From: Ptiloglossa arizonensis
Taxonomy: Eukaryota; Arthropoda; Insecta; Hymenoptera; Colletidae
Assembly (NCBI RefSeq): GCF_051014685.1
Contig: NC_135055.1
Coordinates: 14,806,001 to 14,870,000, forward strand
Length of the DNA stretch: 64,000 nucleotides
Reading direction: 5' to 3'
Part shown: piece by piece, positions 37,037 to 49,500 of the stretch
Numbering within the stretch: position 1 is the stretch's first letter
Layout of the letters: every line of letters starts with the position of its first letter
Notes under the pieces: model-generated
Database searches by the model: none
What the model was told of the DNA's origin: nothing
What the model saw: only the letters and a program-made list of their open reading frames with translations
Position numbers and translations under genes: made by a program

Positions 37037-37645
37037 TCAACTTGTCCTCCGATTTTAACCTACTTTGGCCGGATGCTAGATCACGTTCTTTTTTACAGTT
37101 CTGTGAGTAGTACCCTGTTCCAAGACTTTTCTCTATAACCCTATTGATCAAAGATCGAGAAGTATGGAAGAATCTGTAGTGACTCTCTCCTAGTATCTAC
37201 TACTACCAACTTGCCCTCCGATTTTAACCTACTTTGGCCGGATGCTAGATCACGTTCTTTTTTACAGTTCTGTGAGTAGTACCCTGTTCCAAGACTTTTA
37301 TCTATAACCCTATTGATCAAAGATCGAGAAGTATGGAAGAATCTGTAGTGACTCTCTCCTAGTATCTATTACTGTCAGGGCTAAGGACTTTTGTCTATAA
37401 CCCTATTGATCAAAGATCGGGAAGCATGGAAGTATTTATAGTGACTCTCTCCTAGTATCTACCACTATCAACTTGTCCTCCGATTTTAACCTACTTTGGC
37501 CGGATGCTAGATCACGTTCTTTTTTACAGTTCTGTGAGTAGTACCCTGTTCCAAGACTTTTCTCTATAACCCTATTGATCAAAGATCGAGAAGTATGGAA
37601 GAATCTGTAGTGACTCTCTCCTAGTATCTATTACTGTCAAGACTA
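37037..37645 (+). repeat. ~170-bp tandem array with a half-unit inside
   Basis: Full units start with CAACTTG(T/C)CCTCCGATTT at 37037, 37207 and 37469. Each contains GGCCGGATGCTAGATCACG, a TTTTTTACAGTTCTGTGAG block, an ACCCTATTGATCAAAGATCG block and GTAGTGACTCTCTCCTAG. Between the second and third full units is a partial unit (about 37381-37468) holding only the ATTGATCA-to-CTCTCCTAG half. The order is therefore full, full, half, full. Identity among full units is very high, so amplification is recent. The unit is homologous to the dispersed copy at 1.33 kb. Confidence 0.92.
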
Positions 37646-37770
37646 TGGAATAAGTAGTTTTCTCATTATGTTCGAATCATCGAGGACTCTTCATTTCAAT
37701 CTCCAGTAGTTTGGGTTTGGATTATTTTCGTTGTTGTAATTTAACAAACAATTCCGTTAAGAATATGACT
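37646..37770 (+). repeat. Unamplified right part of the 37 kb interspersed repeat
   Basis: Directly after the last unit the sequence continues with TGTTCGAATCATCGAG (37669-37684) and TTTAACAAACAATTCC (about 37740-37755). Both have counterparts downstream of the single copy at 1.33 kb. The ancestral repeat was therefore longer than the 170-bp amplified unit. Confidence 0.5.
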
Positions 37771-39780
37771 CATTGTCAGTATTGTAGATTGCACATAGAT
37801 TCTTCTTTCTATGTACAGAGTATCAGGAGTTGAAATTCGTTGACTCTAGGGATATAAATACTTGAAGTTACGTATAGTAGTGTCTGACTATCTACGAATC
37901 AATTTTTAAAAACTTTCAATTAGGCGATAATAAAAATAGTCCTATTTGGGCTTTATTTCAATGGGAGAACCTCAAAAATAATATAATGCCAATATAAACA
38001 TTTGTTGAGCAAAATCTTCATCTACAGTCGAGCACTACTCTTTTACAATATATACTACGAATATCAATTTCTGTCATCGATATCACCACGGTACAGATAG
38101 TATAAGCGGAGGTACGTGTACTCGAGTATTCGAAGCCCGTAGCTCTGTGTAACTATTTATTCGCAACATTATTCCGTCGACAGTTATTCGAATAAGCTTT
38201 TATTCGTTCAGTATGAACTGTAAATCGATCTTACAATTCAGCGAATAAGTAATACATCGAAAGTTGTTTACCTTTTTCGTTCGTTATTCGAAATTGTATC
38301 CAGGTGAGTGTTCTGGACATCGTTGCTTACACCATTCGACAAAAGTGGGTTAAAATGGGAAAGGGGCAGGTTGAATCCTTTCTTGGGAATTCATGGGGGT
38401 CGTGGGATCCGTCTGTTATTAGAAGAAAAGCAAGGCGGGAAAGCAGATGCGATTTTATTCGAACGATTCCCATCAAATGGTGTTTCTGGTGCAGGGGTAT
38501 ACGATATCCGATATTTATGAGCGGATGTTTCGCTGCTTGGTCCATGGTGGATTCAAGCTTCTCCGTTCAGCTTGGACCGGAGACGATACGAGTTGCTGCT
38601 CGCAGGTTCGTTGGACGTTTATAAGGAATCGATTGCGATACAGAGCGCTTGTTGGTGGACCAGATGGCGTGGGATCGTCACGGCGAGCGATTTGCAGTAT
38701 AGGAAGAACCGATTTGCTGTTTGATTTCAACGTCTCCTATATTGGAGACGGGAACTGTATCTCTTCTACTTTTTTAGGTAGAACGTCGAGAAAATTCGGA
38801 CGAAAAATGAAATAAAAATTACTCGATATTGGGATTACGAATTATTGTGTCTTTAAACAAGCATACAAACGAAAAAACAAAAGGTAGAACAATTTTGATA
38901 GCGACGAGATTACAGAGCGAACCACGTACAAGACGAACCAGTGACAGAAATTGAATTACTCAAATTTTAACATTTTTTCGTTCGTGTTTCGTATCGTTCA
39001 TGTCATCGTTGTACATGTACGCAGAAATATTTATTTCTCGTTTAATGGGAGTCGTCGAGTCCGTAGGAACGTTCGAAATTTCGCGAAGGCAATTTCATCA
39101 TGGCGCAAGGCGCAACGTGCACGTGGAATTTCGCATAAATTAGCATCGCGACGGGTCACGTGCCATCGGTATCCGTTATCCGTGGCGTACAGGTGGTGCT
39201 GAAATACGTCATAATTTAACCCCTAATCGGATAGCTGAGTGCGCCATAAGTAGTCCTGAGTGGTTTCCAAATGGCTTTCGATCTCTCTCGACATACTTTA
39301 TCTGGAATCAACGCAGAGTGCCTCGCCACAATTGACTGGTGATTTTTGTGGCTTTCTCTTATTTCGAAGATCGTTACGGAGATTGTGGAAATACATTTTT
39401 CATGCGTGAAAGTTATTGCAATATCTGCCGTATTGCGGACATTTCTTTTTCCCGTAACTGTATTTCTGTTCAAAGAACCAAGATAAATTGAATAAAAATT
39501 CAAACTTATATTTACCCGTATCTATCCTGCGAAGATATCGTCGCGTTGTATTATTCAGAAATTCAATTTTCAATGTTCCTTTGTATTTTAACCATTCGTT
39601 CAAAATTACTTAAAAAGTTTCAGTAAAGGCCTTTAGCACACCAAGGTGGAATGGTCGACATTCTTGTTATATTTTTGTTTCAACGTCGATGAAAAGTTAA
39701 GAAACTGACGTACGAAAATTGTACATATTTTGTAGGTTTCGAATTTTATTACAAGAATCGTTTCGGTCAATTTCTTCGTT
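37771..39780. other. Non-coding DNA
   Basis: AT-rich, with a GC-richer patch at 38300-38700 where frames of 106-122 codons are open in two phases of the plus strand. Their products have no recognisable domain. No repeat was noticed. Confidence 0.45.
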
Positions 39781-40010
39781 CTTAGTAACGAAACATTAAA
39801 GAAATTGCAAGCTACGTATTTCCAACAATTATAGAACACCATAAAAAATACATCCATTAGAGTCTCTGAGATGTCTCCCTAGGTTTCCAATTGTATTGCA
39901 AAAATCCACCCTTACCAATCGAGATTAGTAACAAAACGCATGAAAAAATTCCAAGCTACGTACTTCCAACAATTATATCACAGAATACCATAAAAAATAC
40001 ATACTCGATA
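39781..40010 (+). repeat. 144-bp direct repeat (two copies plus trace of a third)
   Basis: GCTACGTA(T/C)TTCCAACAATTATA followed by CACCATAAAAAATACAT occurs at 39811 and 39955, in each case preceded by AGTAAC(G/A)AAAC. A CCACCCTTA segment at 39906 recurs near 40068, suggesting a further decayed unit. Confidence 0.7.
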
Positions 40011-40039
40011 CGATAAGCCTTAAACCATGGTTCCCGTGC

Positions 40040-40960
40040 GTTGGCCGCCGATAGGCGTTCGAAGTCCACCCTTAACAAACGCGGTTACCGAGATCTCGCC
40101 TCGCGACGGATCGGAGCACCGTAAGGTATTAAAAAGTTCCGAAACCGGTGTAATTGAGTTTTAGTCGGTAATTTTCGGCGTGTACACGCCGGTAAAATCC
40201 CCCGTAAGCCACGGTTCAACGATTCATTAAATAATTGGAAGGAATTCAGAAGAAGCATTACGGTCTCCTCCGGCGTTGGCTTTCATCGTTGATTCGTCGG
40301 GGGCACCGGGGCGTTCGTTCGCGCGCGAACGTCGTTACTAAACGAAACAGAAATCTTCTTACGCGGCATTTGCTCCGTTAACGAGGCCGCGTTCTCGCTA
40401 ACTGCCCCGACGATGAAAGAAAATTTTCGAGCGAGCGGGAAACGGTGCTCCATTAGCGAAGCAACGGGAAGGGCTGCTTAGCTCGCGGGGCAAAGAAATT
40501 TCATTTCTCGCGGTCGAGTAAAATCTAAGTGATCTACGACGGGGGCGTTCGAGTGTTGATGATTTCGCATTCCCGGGCCGTAGTTCCAGCGAGCGTTAAA
40601 CGGGGCACAAAAGAATGCAACACCCCTTCCATTTAACCACCGCCGACGTAATTTCGTTTACACCGCTCTCGAACGAGAGAGCGTAAACGAGCGAGCGCCG
40701 CTAATTTGTTTACGCCGGCGTTGCAATCACCAGGGCGTTTCATAATCGGGAACGAGCACACCCCCCGGTCGCGATTCCGGACGCGTGATTCATGAGAAGG
40801 TCAGGGGAGGGGGTTGCAGACCCCGCGAACGAAACTTTTAACGCGAGGTCTTCACTTAGGCGAACCGCGGGCGTTGAAACGCAGTCGATCTTCGTCGAGT
40901 TCGCCGAATTATGTTATTAAATGGCCGAACGAATAATTTGGGTCACGTGCATCCAACGAG
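40040..40960. other. GC-rich block with palindromes
   Basis: This is the longest continuous GC/CpG-rich block in the window. It holds a perfect 16-bp palindrome CGTTCGCGCGCGAACG at 40316-40331. It also holds a hairpin at 40656-40688 that pairs GTTTAC-GCTCTC with GAGAGCG-TAAAC. No frame longer than 60 codons is open, so it is not an obvious exon. A CpG-rich promoter or 5' UTR is possible. Confidence 0.45.
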
Positions 40961-43311
40961 GAGAACGTAGTTTTACCGCCATTTTTTAACACGAACAGCC
41001 CATTTCCCATCCGTGTTTCGCAAATCAACCGAGGAACCACGATTACCTCGGTCTTGAACAAGTCTGAGATTCTTATTGCGTTTCCAGTTTCGAGTTTTAG
41101 GTCATTTTTTTTTGGAAATACGAAGAACAGATCGCGAGAATGAAACGATGAAGGTTAATTATAATATATCAATTGTAAAGAGATCACTGTTCGAGATGCC
41201 TATTGGAAATATAATAACTATAACCACCCTTGTGACATTAGGGTGATTGTGTAATAAAGAAAATAATTTTAGATAATTAGCTTTTTGACTTTTCCTTCAC
41301 CCGTAATTTTCTTTCGATTCATTGCATTTCTAATCTTGTAAACATTACTGCGTTTTACATCCGGCTTCAAAATTTATCATTTTCATTCTTTTATCCTCGA
41401 CACTTACTGATTCTTTTCCGAAGGTTATCCAAATCTCAAACCAATACTGTACCAAAGAGCCAAGAATGACTAAATCGTCGTTTCTTTATTAAGTATATTA
41501 CTATTTAGATTAATTAGATTCGATAGGATTGTCTCCACGACGAACCGTATGTAATCGTACACTTCCAGAGAGATTCAGCATCTCGCAAAAACTGACTCTT
41601 AATCCCCTCGAAATGTACCTTCTTTCCTTGAGAATGCTCCCGGGGACACTTCCCGAATTAAAATTAAGTTCCTCGGATAAGTTTTGTCTTCCCCTTAGGG
41701 CCGAACCGGGGGGATAAGTTTTGTTTGGCCTACTCTGTCATCGTTCAAGCCTTGTCCAGAGTTTTCTCGCGAGTAAGAAAAAGAAGAAAAAAAAAAAAGA
41801 ATTCGTGTTTACGTTCGTTCGAAGAAAAGGTACAGGGAGGAGAGTTTCTTGGGCGACACGGAGTAACTAGCTAACTAGCAAAACAGAGAAATAATTCAGC
41901 GTCCGGATTAGGTTGGGTTTTTTCTACGTGGCGCGCGTGAGTCTTCGCGCCGTGTAAAATGTCGCCTCTTAAATTATCACACCTGGATTTTAACTGGCTG
42001 AAAATAAAGTACCATTGGACCAGCTACCCGAGCAAAAAGAAGGAGATGAAATGCAATTTACTGGAAGAGGGATGTCCGAGGGTGCGAGGAGTTGGATCAA
42101 CTCTTCCGTAGGATCGTTTAAAGAAGCCTCGGGCACATAATTAAGTATGCGATATCTCCGTGATTCGTCGAGTAACTCTTCAGGTCGGATAAAAACACAC
42201 ACGCCTTTTTTTTATATATCCACGAACAACCTTTTCGAAGATTTCGAAGCGTTTGCAAGATTTATACGAAATTTCCTCGAATTTCATTCGTTACGTTGCA
42301 ATGTTCAGCTTCGCAGAGGATCGCTTTCAAGGCTCACAATTCTTCATTACTTCTTTAAAAACTCATTCGAATCTGATAAATATTCTTGGAAACTCACGTG
42401 TAGAATTATCTCATACACCTTGTACAGTACATCGATGAAATTTTAAATTCATTTTTGTAGAGTCTAAGACTCCACTTTGAATCGTTGTTCCGTTCTCCAA
42501 CGAGTCACTTGGTATTCTACAATAATATTCATTTTCGTTTCACCTTACCTTGTGTCCTAATCTCTTCCAAGTTGTACACACACACACACACATATACACA
42601 ATTTTCGTTTCACTCTTTTCGAAACCATTCACGACCTCGCGCCTTGGTACTCGATTCCCACCAAAGTTTCAATACACGAATCATCGACGATATCACTGGT
42701 ACCTGGTACTATTTAGAAAAGGTATAAACGTTGCGTAAAGTCACAGTGTCTCCCCGGACTTCCGTACGCGATCGTAAAAATACTTACTACCTGAAATCCC
42801 TATAAAGCCATGGCTAGAGCTCAGCCTCGTCGAAGGGTCTTGTTTACGATTCGAAGTATTACTTGTAATGTCACAAATATAATCGCCGGCGTCTAACCGG
42901 CACGTACGAGTCGTTGGAATAATTATGAACGGTACCGCAGACGTGGCGGCGGTCGTTCGAGCGAACCTAACAGAGTTACGAGGGGTTCCCGTGGGACATG
43001 CGAGTCCGATTCCCGGAGCGCGCCAGTCCTCCAACGTTTATCGCTGCGGCGGATTCCTGCCGTGACAGCGGAACTTTAACGTCGTCCACGGCATCGTGCA
43101 CGCGGCCTCGCATTCGTTTTGACACGGACACGCAGAGGGACCCGATAATCCGGCGTAGACGTCATGAACGATTCCCTGCAAACGGATCGGAGGAGAGACG
43201 AACGCGCGCCGCGAGAAAGCCCAGTGTACGCTTCCTCGCCCCGAAAATACCGCTAATGGAATCGTTAACGGGGGTCTTCTGTGGTTTTCGAGACGAAAAA
43301 AAAGGCACTTC
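40961..43311. other. Non-coding DNA with a CA microsatellite
   Basis: AT-rich on the left, GC-rich from 42880 to 43270. An A/G-only run lies at about 41769-41801. The GC-rich frame at 42998-43375 begins at a real ATG but has no family motif. Confidence 0.45.
42576..42600 (+). repeat. (AC)n microsatellite
   Basis: Eight and a half uninterrupted AC units (42576-42592) are followed by TATACACA. Confidence 0.9.
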
Positions 43312-43661
43312 TTTTAGTAATTTTTTTCGAAGAAACTGTAACACCTTTCGATGCAGACGTTTCGTCGTTCGTTGATACAGGTTCTGAGAGTGCTCACAAT
43401 TTTTTGCAATCAAAAATAATAATAGTTGGAGAAGTTATGGTAACATGTTTACAAGGTGTGTATACGTGTAGCTACTGGAAACTAGTTTTTTAGTAATTTT
43501 TTTCGAGGAAACTGTAATACTCTGTGATGTAGAAGTTTTGTCGTTCGTTGATACAGGTTCTGAGAGTGTTCACAATTTTTTGCAATGAAAAATAATAATA
43601 GTTGGGAAAGTTACCGTAACGTGTTCACAAAGTGTGTATACGTGCTACTACTGGAAACGGA
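43312..43661 (+). repeat. 176-bp tandem duplication
   Basis: TTAGTAATTTTTTTCGA-GAAACTGTAA, GTCGTTCGTTGATACAGGTT, CTGAGAGTG-TCACAATTTT, AAAAATAATAATAGTTGG and GTGTGTATACGTG each occur twice at an offset of 176 bp (for example TAGTAAT at 43315 and 43491). The copies differ by scattered substitutions only, so this is a fairly young head-to-tail duplication. Confidence 0.92.
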
Positions 43662-46182
43662 CGGTCGAAGCTGGTCACTCGCGGCTTTGCGTCGCTTATG
43701 GGTTACGGAGGAATCAATTGGCCGAGCAAGGTCATTGGATTACCTCTACCATATCGAGTATTTGATGGTGAAAATCGAATAGGAGAAATATGGAGGACAA
43801 ACTCGGACAAGTACAATCTTTGGACACTTGGAGCTTGGAGGAATAATAGGTATTTCTTTTTTTTTATCGCGATATAGCGACAAGGCTTTATTTGCATTTT
43901 GAAATGAACGAAGCTACAGTACTGAAGAGTGCATATAAAAATTGGAGATGACCTTGAAAATTTATAAAACAGTGTCAAAGGATCTTTTAAACGAGAGAGC
44001 AAACTTTATCTTCTCCAGACTGTAAAATTTAGATACTAAAATTTGTTCTATTCGTTGTTTAATAATTGTTTACTTAACCTTTCATTTGAAGTTTCGTTGA
44101 AGCTGTAAAATTAATCTTGATCGTGTTTACAGGGACGTAAGATCGTTGAAGGCGTCTTATAAAAAAAAAACGAACGCTAAAAAGTCGCTTTCAAAAAATT
44201 AATTAGCAAATTAATTAAACCGTTTAATTAAAAATAAGATTCAAAGGTTGAATAGCGTACGGCTCCCTATCACCTATTTATTGTAAATTTACAGACATAA
44301 TTACATTCTGTACATTATTACCGAGTTTACGTTCCCTGTTGAATATTTTTAACTAAATTACCATTTTCATTGAACGCTCCTTACGTTATGAATTATTAGC
44401 GCGAAGAGGAATCTATCGAGCGTAAGCTATCAGAAAGTAAAGCAACAAACTAAAAAGGCTTTGATAATTAAAATTTCAATTAGCGGTACAAATGAGAAAC
44501 TCTCTCAGTTATTATAAAATTACTGCCAAGAATTTCTTGTCCAACCCCTTTTCTGGTTCGATGGTAATTTTCGTTTAATTAGAACTTCGGATCAAACGGA
44601 AAATGATTATATAATAAGCTCACGAGTACGAATGGGTGTAAATTAAAAACGTAAATTATTATTCAAACTTCTTTACACTTGAATGTTGAAGCTGCAATTT
44701 ATACAAAATGTAAAATATTTAATCGAATTCGCTACGCGTTTACTCCCTTTGCAACGAATATTGCACCCGTTTTAGGTCCACAACAATCGAACATTTTGCC
44801 AAACGAACAATCGTTTTTCAATTATAACCAAAAATTTCGGTTAAGCGTTTCATCGGTATCGATTCAATGAAATCAATTCAATTCCCGAAATTAAATGCGT
44901 TCGATATACTACACCGCGCGAGATATATTTTGGTTCGCTGTTTCGTGATCGATTCCAATGAATAACTAAATTTTAAATTCCTTCAAACGACCAATCTATT
45001 TACCTTTTTATCGATGAAGAATTACCGTTGCGAAACAAAGTGGAGGGACGCCCTTATTACCGAAGAAATCCCGGCCCGGTCACGTCGAGTCTCGCGTGTA
45101 CATAAAAATCCTCGAACCTAATTTCGCACGTACACAGTCCGAACCGGCTAATTCCATGGCATAGCGCCCATGGGAAATTAAAGTGGATGATTGATACAAG
45201 TAAAAAGAAGAATTAAGACGCATCTACGCGCAGCTTTACACCGGTGACCGTAAAACTTTGAAAATCTACCCTTTCCTGCGTCTTCGTCGTTTCTTTGAAC
45301 GTCCCTTATTATAAACTCAATCAGAAATTTCCTTACCAACTGTTTGTAAACAGAAGAGTTCGGTATTATTTCACTCGAATCGCAACGCGTTCAAAACTGA
45401 AAGCAAATAAATGTTCACGCGCAAGCACGAAACGACACTCGTAAAATCGTATAACAAATACAGTTCCTATTGATAAATATTTACGGATTCAAAATAAAGT
45501 AACAGAATTTTATATCGTTCGATAATGTGTAAAGTTGTGCTTACGTTAACCAAAATTCTGTTCCTTCCTTCGAACGTGCAAATATACAAGACAAATCTGA
45601 CAAGAGAGGTTCACGATATTTGGTCTCATCGATCAATCATCGTAGAATTAATTTAATTTGTCATCCATAAATGCGACTAATCTTGGAAACTATTCCAAAG
45701 AAGACAGTCTCGACAGTGAGGACATTGAAAGATTCCAAAGTTGTAGAAAAAATAACGAAAAGTATCAAAAAGCGTGATATAAATAACAAAAGTATCAAAA
45801 GCTTCAAAATAATCGTGAAGTCTTGCTAAGTATACAATACGTATTTGAAAACAATAGTATCGTTTTAAACGTGTTTTCAATCCTCGTAGCTTCCAAGTCT
45901 CAGTAACAAAACGTTGATCAACCATTGTGGATCACCTTGGCGATGCTACCCCTGTACAAAATGTCACAAATCGCGGAACGATTGCAATTTTCCGTTGTTT
46001 TTTGCAACTTCGCAGTCTTCTCAATCGTAAAACGAAAACCGTTCGAAAGGAAAGGAAAGAGGTGCAAGTCACTCGGTGAGAGTCACTTCTAACTCGAGGG
46101 TCTCTCGTGTCCCGGATTCGAATCAAACGTTGGAAAGCAAAGCGGCGTAATTAAGGGAAGATTTTCGAGCAGAAACGATCGA
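43662..46182. other. Non-coding DNA
   Basis: Mostly AT-rich. The first 200 bp after the duplication are open in a plus-strand frame (43632-43877) whose product is Trp/Gly-rich but not recognised. No other structure was seen. Confidence 0.45.
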
Positions 46183-46207
46183 GGGGGTGAGGGAGAGGGT
46201 GGATGGG
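46183..46207 (+). promoter_or_regulatory. G-quadruplex motif upstream of a TATA box
   Basis: GGGGG-TGA-GGG-AGA-GGG-TGGAT-GGG has four tracts with loops of 3-5 nt, a canonical G4 pattern. It ends 39 bp before the TATAAATA box, a common position for promoter G4s. Confidence 0.6.
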
Positions 46208-46246
46208 CACGCTGAGGGATTTACGCGGCTGCTAATAACTCCTCAC

Positions 46247-46254
46247 TATAAATA
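46247..46254 (+). promoter_or_regulatory. TATA box TATAAATA, candidate core promoter
   Basis: TATAAATA follows CCTCAC and precedes GTCCCGG in GC-rich surroundings, so it is not a chance string in AT-rich DNA. Initiation would be expected near 46275-46280. It is followed by a pyrimidine-rich stretch (46334-46440) and a small ORF at 46460. No initiator of TCAGT type is evident. Confidence 0.4.
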
Positions 46255-46459
46255 GTCCCGGAATTCCTGTGTGTCTGGCTGTCCCACCCACCTTTGTTAG
46301 CCGGCTTTTCACACGGACAACCCTCGACTGGTCTCTCGAGTCCCCCCTCTCCCTCGATCTTTTTCTCCCCCTCTAGCCGTTTCTTCATTCTTTCTCGGCT
46401 CTTCCTTCCTTCCTAACCTCCATCCCCTCAACCCCGTTGGCCATTCATTCTTCGCGGAA

Positions 46460-46543
46460 ATGGAGGAGCGACTGGGTTACAGAAAGAGTCTTCCGGACGT
46501 GGCTACGAGACTCTTGGCGTATAATGCGAAGGGCACTTATTAG
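46460..46543 (+). CDS. Candidate small ORF, 27 codons, unrecognised
   Basis: The first good ATG after the TATA box starts here, about 180 nt downstream of the expected start site. It has G at -3 and G at +4, a strong context. The frame ends at TAG (46541-46543). The peptide begins MEERLGYRKSLP and has no signal peptide or known domain. A second G4 lies 5 bp after the stop. It could be a peptide gene, an upstream ORF in a leader exon, or chance. There is no evidence of conservation. Confidence 0.18.
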   Translation: MEERLGYRKSLPDVATRLLAYNAKGTY

Positions 46544-46547
46544 ACGT

Positions 46548-46569
46548 GGGTAGGGACGGGGGGTGGGGG
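46548..46569 (+). promoter_or_regulatory. Second G-quadruplex motif
   Basis: GGG-TA-GGG-AC-GGGGGG-T-GGGGG has very short loops (1-2 nt), predicting a stable parallel G4 on the plus strand. Confidence 0.65.
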
Positions 46570-49500
46570 AAGGAAAGATCCCATTTCTCGGCTCGCGTAT
46601 CGAGAAATCAGCTGGGTTAGGTGGATCGAACGAGAAGTATAGTACTGTCTCGTTACGGGTCGTCTAATTGGGATAAAGACTTGTAACGAAACAATCCTCT
46701 GTTTTGCTGGTCTTCTGTTCTTTGTCGCTGCGAGTGTGACACGCTGGTTAATGACAGGACACGTGAATGTGGCACGAACTATAGCGAATATATATTCTTT
46801 GATAACTTTAATGACTAATCTTATATTGTGACGATCTTTAAATTTTGTTCGAACGAAGACGATATTTTAATTCAATTTCCTACTTCCGATGTTTTCTTCT
46901 GTAATAATACGCTCCTCCTAGTAATAACGCTCTCATTGAGCGTTGCTTTGAAAAGCTTAGTCTAAAGGCGGGTTTTCGAATTCTCGAATCTACGTGTCCT
47001 TTCTTTTTTTTTCAATTTGAGCTCTCAAGAAGCCATGCAGCGAAAGAAGTCCGCGATTTAAAATGAAAAGAGAGGACCAGCAGTTTCGAGGATTTGGAAA
47101 ATCAATCGAGATTGGTGACTCGGTCGTTGCGCGGAATCTCGAACGGAACACGGTGGGTTGATTTTCGCGAATAAATTATCTATGAGCTCAGACTCGTCTG
47201 CGAAGTTTCGGGAGACGCGAAACTGGTTCTGGAATCTTTCGTCGGTGAGGTGGTTACTTTCGTAATAATTTGACAAGTTTAAAACCGGGTGATATTTTCG
47301 GTACGAGAATCGTGAAAAGTATCCACGTCGATAGCGAAACACCCCAATCTTGCAAATTAATTACATTTCGTGGGTAGATAAATACGAACGATTCGTATTT
47401 TAACGCGTTTCTTTTAAATTGGAGGTACACGTAGCTCGAAACTGTCCAACCCGAAAGTGGAAAAATTCGACCGTGAAATACCTTGAACTTTGCGAGTTCT
47501 CAATCATTGCAGGTTTATTATTTCTTTCAGTATCGCCTTTCGTTGTACGTTACTTAATACGTGTTACGAGCGTACACGAAACAGGGAATATAGCAACAGA
47601 AACCTTCTTATCGAATACGGAGTTACATATCGTGGCTAATTTAGGTGCAATAAATTCTTTATTGTACATTGGCATATATAATTCCCTCTGTACAGTTCTA
47701 ACGTCCAGAGAATACTCTATACACTCTGTTTCAACGTCAGTTAAGAGCAGAAGAAATTAAAAACGGAATACAAATTATCGTACGTAAAATATACAAGTAT
47801 CGATCGCGTTGTAACATCTTCGAGAGTGTTTTTCAAATCGTGGATCCCCGTGAATCATTCGTTATCATTATCGGTCGATTTGGTAATCGATTAACTCGAT
47901 TAAACAAGGATGTTGACCGGATACGGAATTCGCAGTCCGTCAAACTTATCGTTTATTTATCGCGGTGTATCCGAGCCGATCGGAAATATCCATCGATATT
48001 GGAATTCAAAACGGAACGACGGCAAGCTTGGTATTCATTATACTCGTGGAAATCGAGGCGAGCGCCGATTAAATTCGCGGCCGATAATTGCCGATTCGAT
48101 TTCGCATGAACGGTATCGATCAGTCTAGTTCGTTTCGCATCGACCGCCATAAATGTTTCGCATTTCCGATTATGCGATCGGGCATGAATAAACGAGTCAC
48201 TTTTCTGCACCGAACGGAAGCATCCATATTTTGCTACGATCATTTATTTATTTGCTTGTTTTTGTATTCGTTCTTCTTTTTTTTTTTTACTACGCACACA
48301 TTGTCCAGCGAGAGTCTGGATTTATTCTCCAGGCGTACTGGAGAGAAATTGCACGGAACTCGGGTCACTTAATCGGATTCCCATGTTTTCGCGTCCCTTG
48401 GTGTATTTTCGGAAACTCTTGCGATCGGATGAGTACAATCTTTTGAAATTTGGAAAAATTTTCCCATCTTTGTCCCTTAACGGATATTATTTTCGCGTAA
48501 AGGGTAAATATGAATAAGTGTATTCCGAATTACGTATGATCTGCGGGTATGCGGGTATTGTAACGAATAGTGGACATATTTTAAATCTGAATGTTTCGTT
48601 ACAGGTTCTAAGGAAATCTATGTTAAGGAATCCAAGAATAATACGATAGAATAATAAAATTGGCAACGATTATTATTCTCGAATTCCTTAATATTTCGTA
48701 AGTATCTATATCGACTAAACTTTACTCGGTATTGAAACAATTGATTAAAATAATTGTCATTTCCTAGAATTTTACCACCCTCTTTCGTATTCTACTCAGA
48801 GAGAAAATATACTTTCTCATTTTTCATTGCCAAGGAGAAGAAAAAAAATACTTCAAAATACTCGATAGCTTTTACTGGCCAAGAAAGTTTCTAAATTTGT
48901 CCGTTACACTAATCGAAATCATCGGTTTGAGAGTTTCAAAAGTTTCGAAAAAAAAAACGGGAAAAGTAAGTAATTTAAACTACACAACGACGAGCCAAGT
49001 TACATCTTGCTCCCTTTGTCCTTTTCGCGTGTATATTCTCTCCCGGTTTCCCATAATTCATTCTTCCCTTTTCGAGATATAAATTGATACATTAGTTCCC
49101 ATATTACTTCGCAAATTCCACGTTTAGCGGGACGGACTGGTTGAACGCGAAAAGAAGCAACAACCAAGCTCGGGGTGAACGCAATCTGATTAACGTGTCT
49201 TAATTTATCCACGTTTAAAACCATACGGAATGAAATTCACCTATCGCCGCAAACGCGAACGATTCAACCGGTTTCGCGGCGCAAACTTTCATAATAATTA
49301 TATTCCAATACGGTACGGTGAATTATTGCGTTATTTAATGGCGCGAAATAAATGAATTCCCAAACACTCGATTTACAAACGAACGACTTAACAATCGATT
49401 TGTTCCACTTTACGAAGCGCGTGAAACGAACGACGTGTATCCCCGCCGGCGTATTCGGTGCAGGATAAAAGGTTACATTAATTACAACGAAACGTGTATC

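Noticed and set aside
46100..46135. GGATTCGAATC string considered as a tRNA T-arm
   Set aside because: No matching acceptor, D-arm or anticodon arm could be placed around it.
47419..47760. 113-codon frame with a hydrophobic stretch, considered as a membrane protein
   Set aside because: It starts at TTG and has only one hydrophobic stretch; the family is not recognised.
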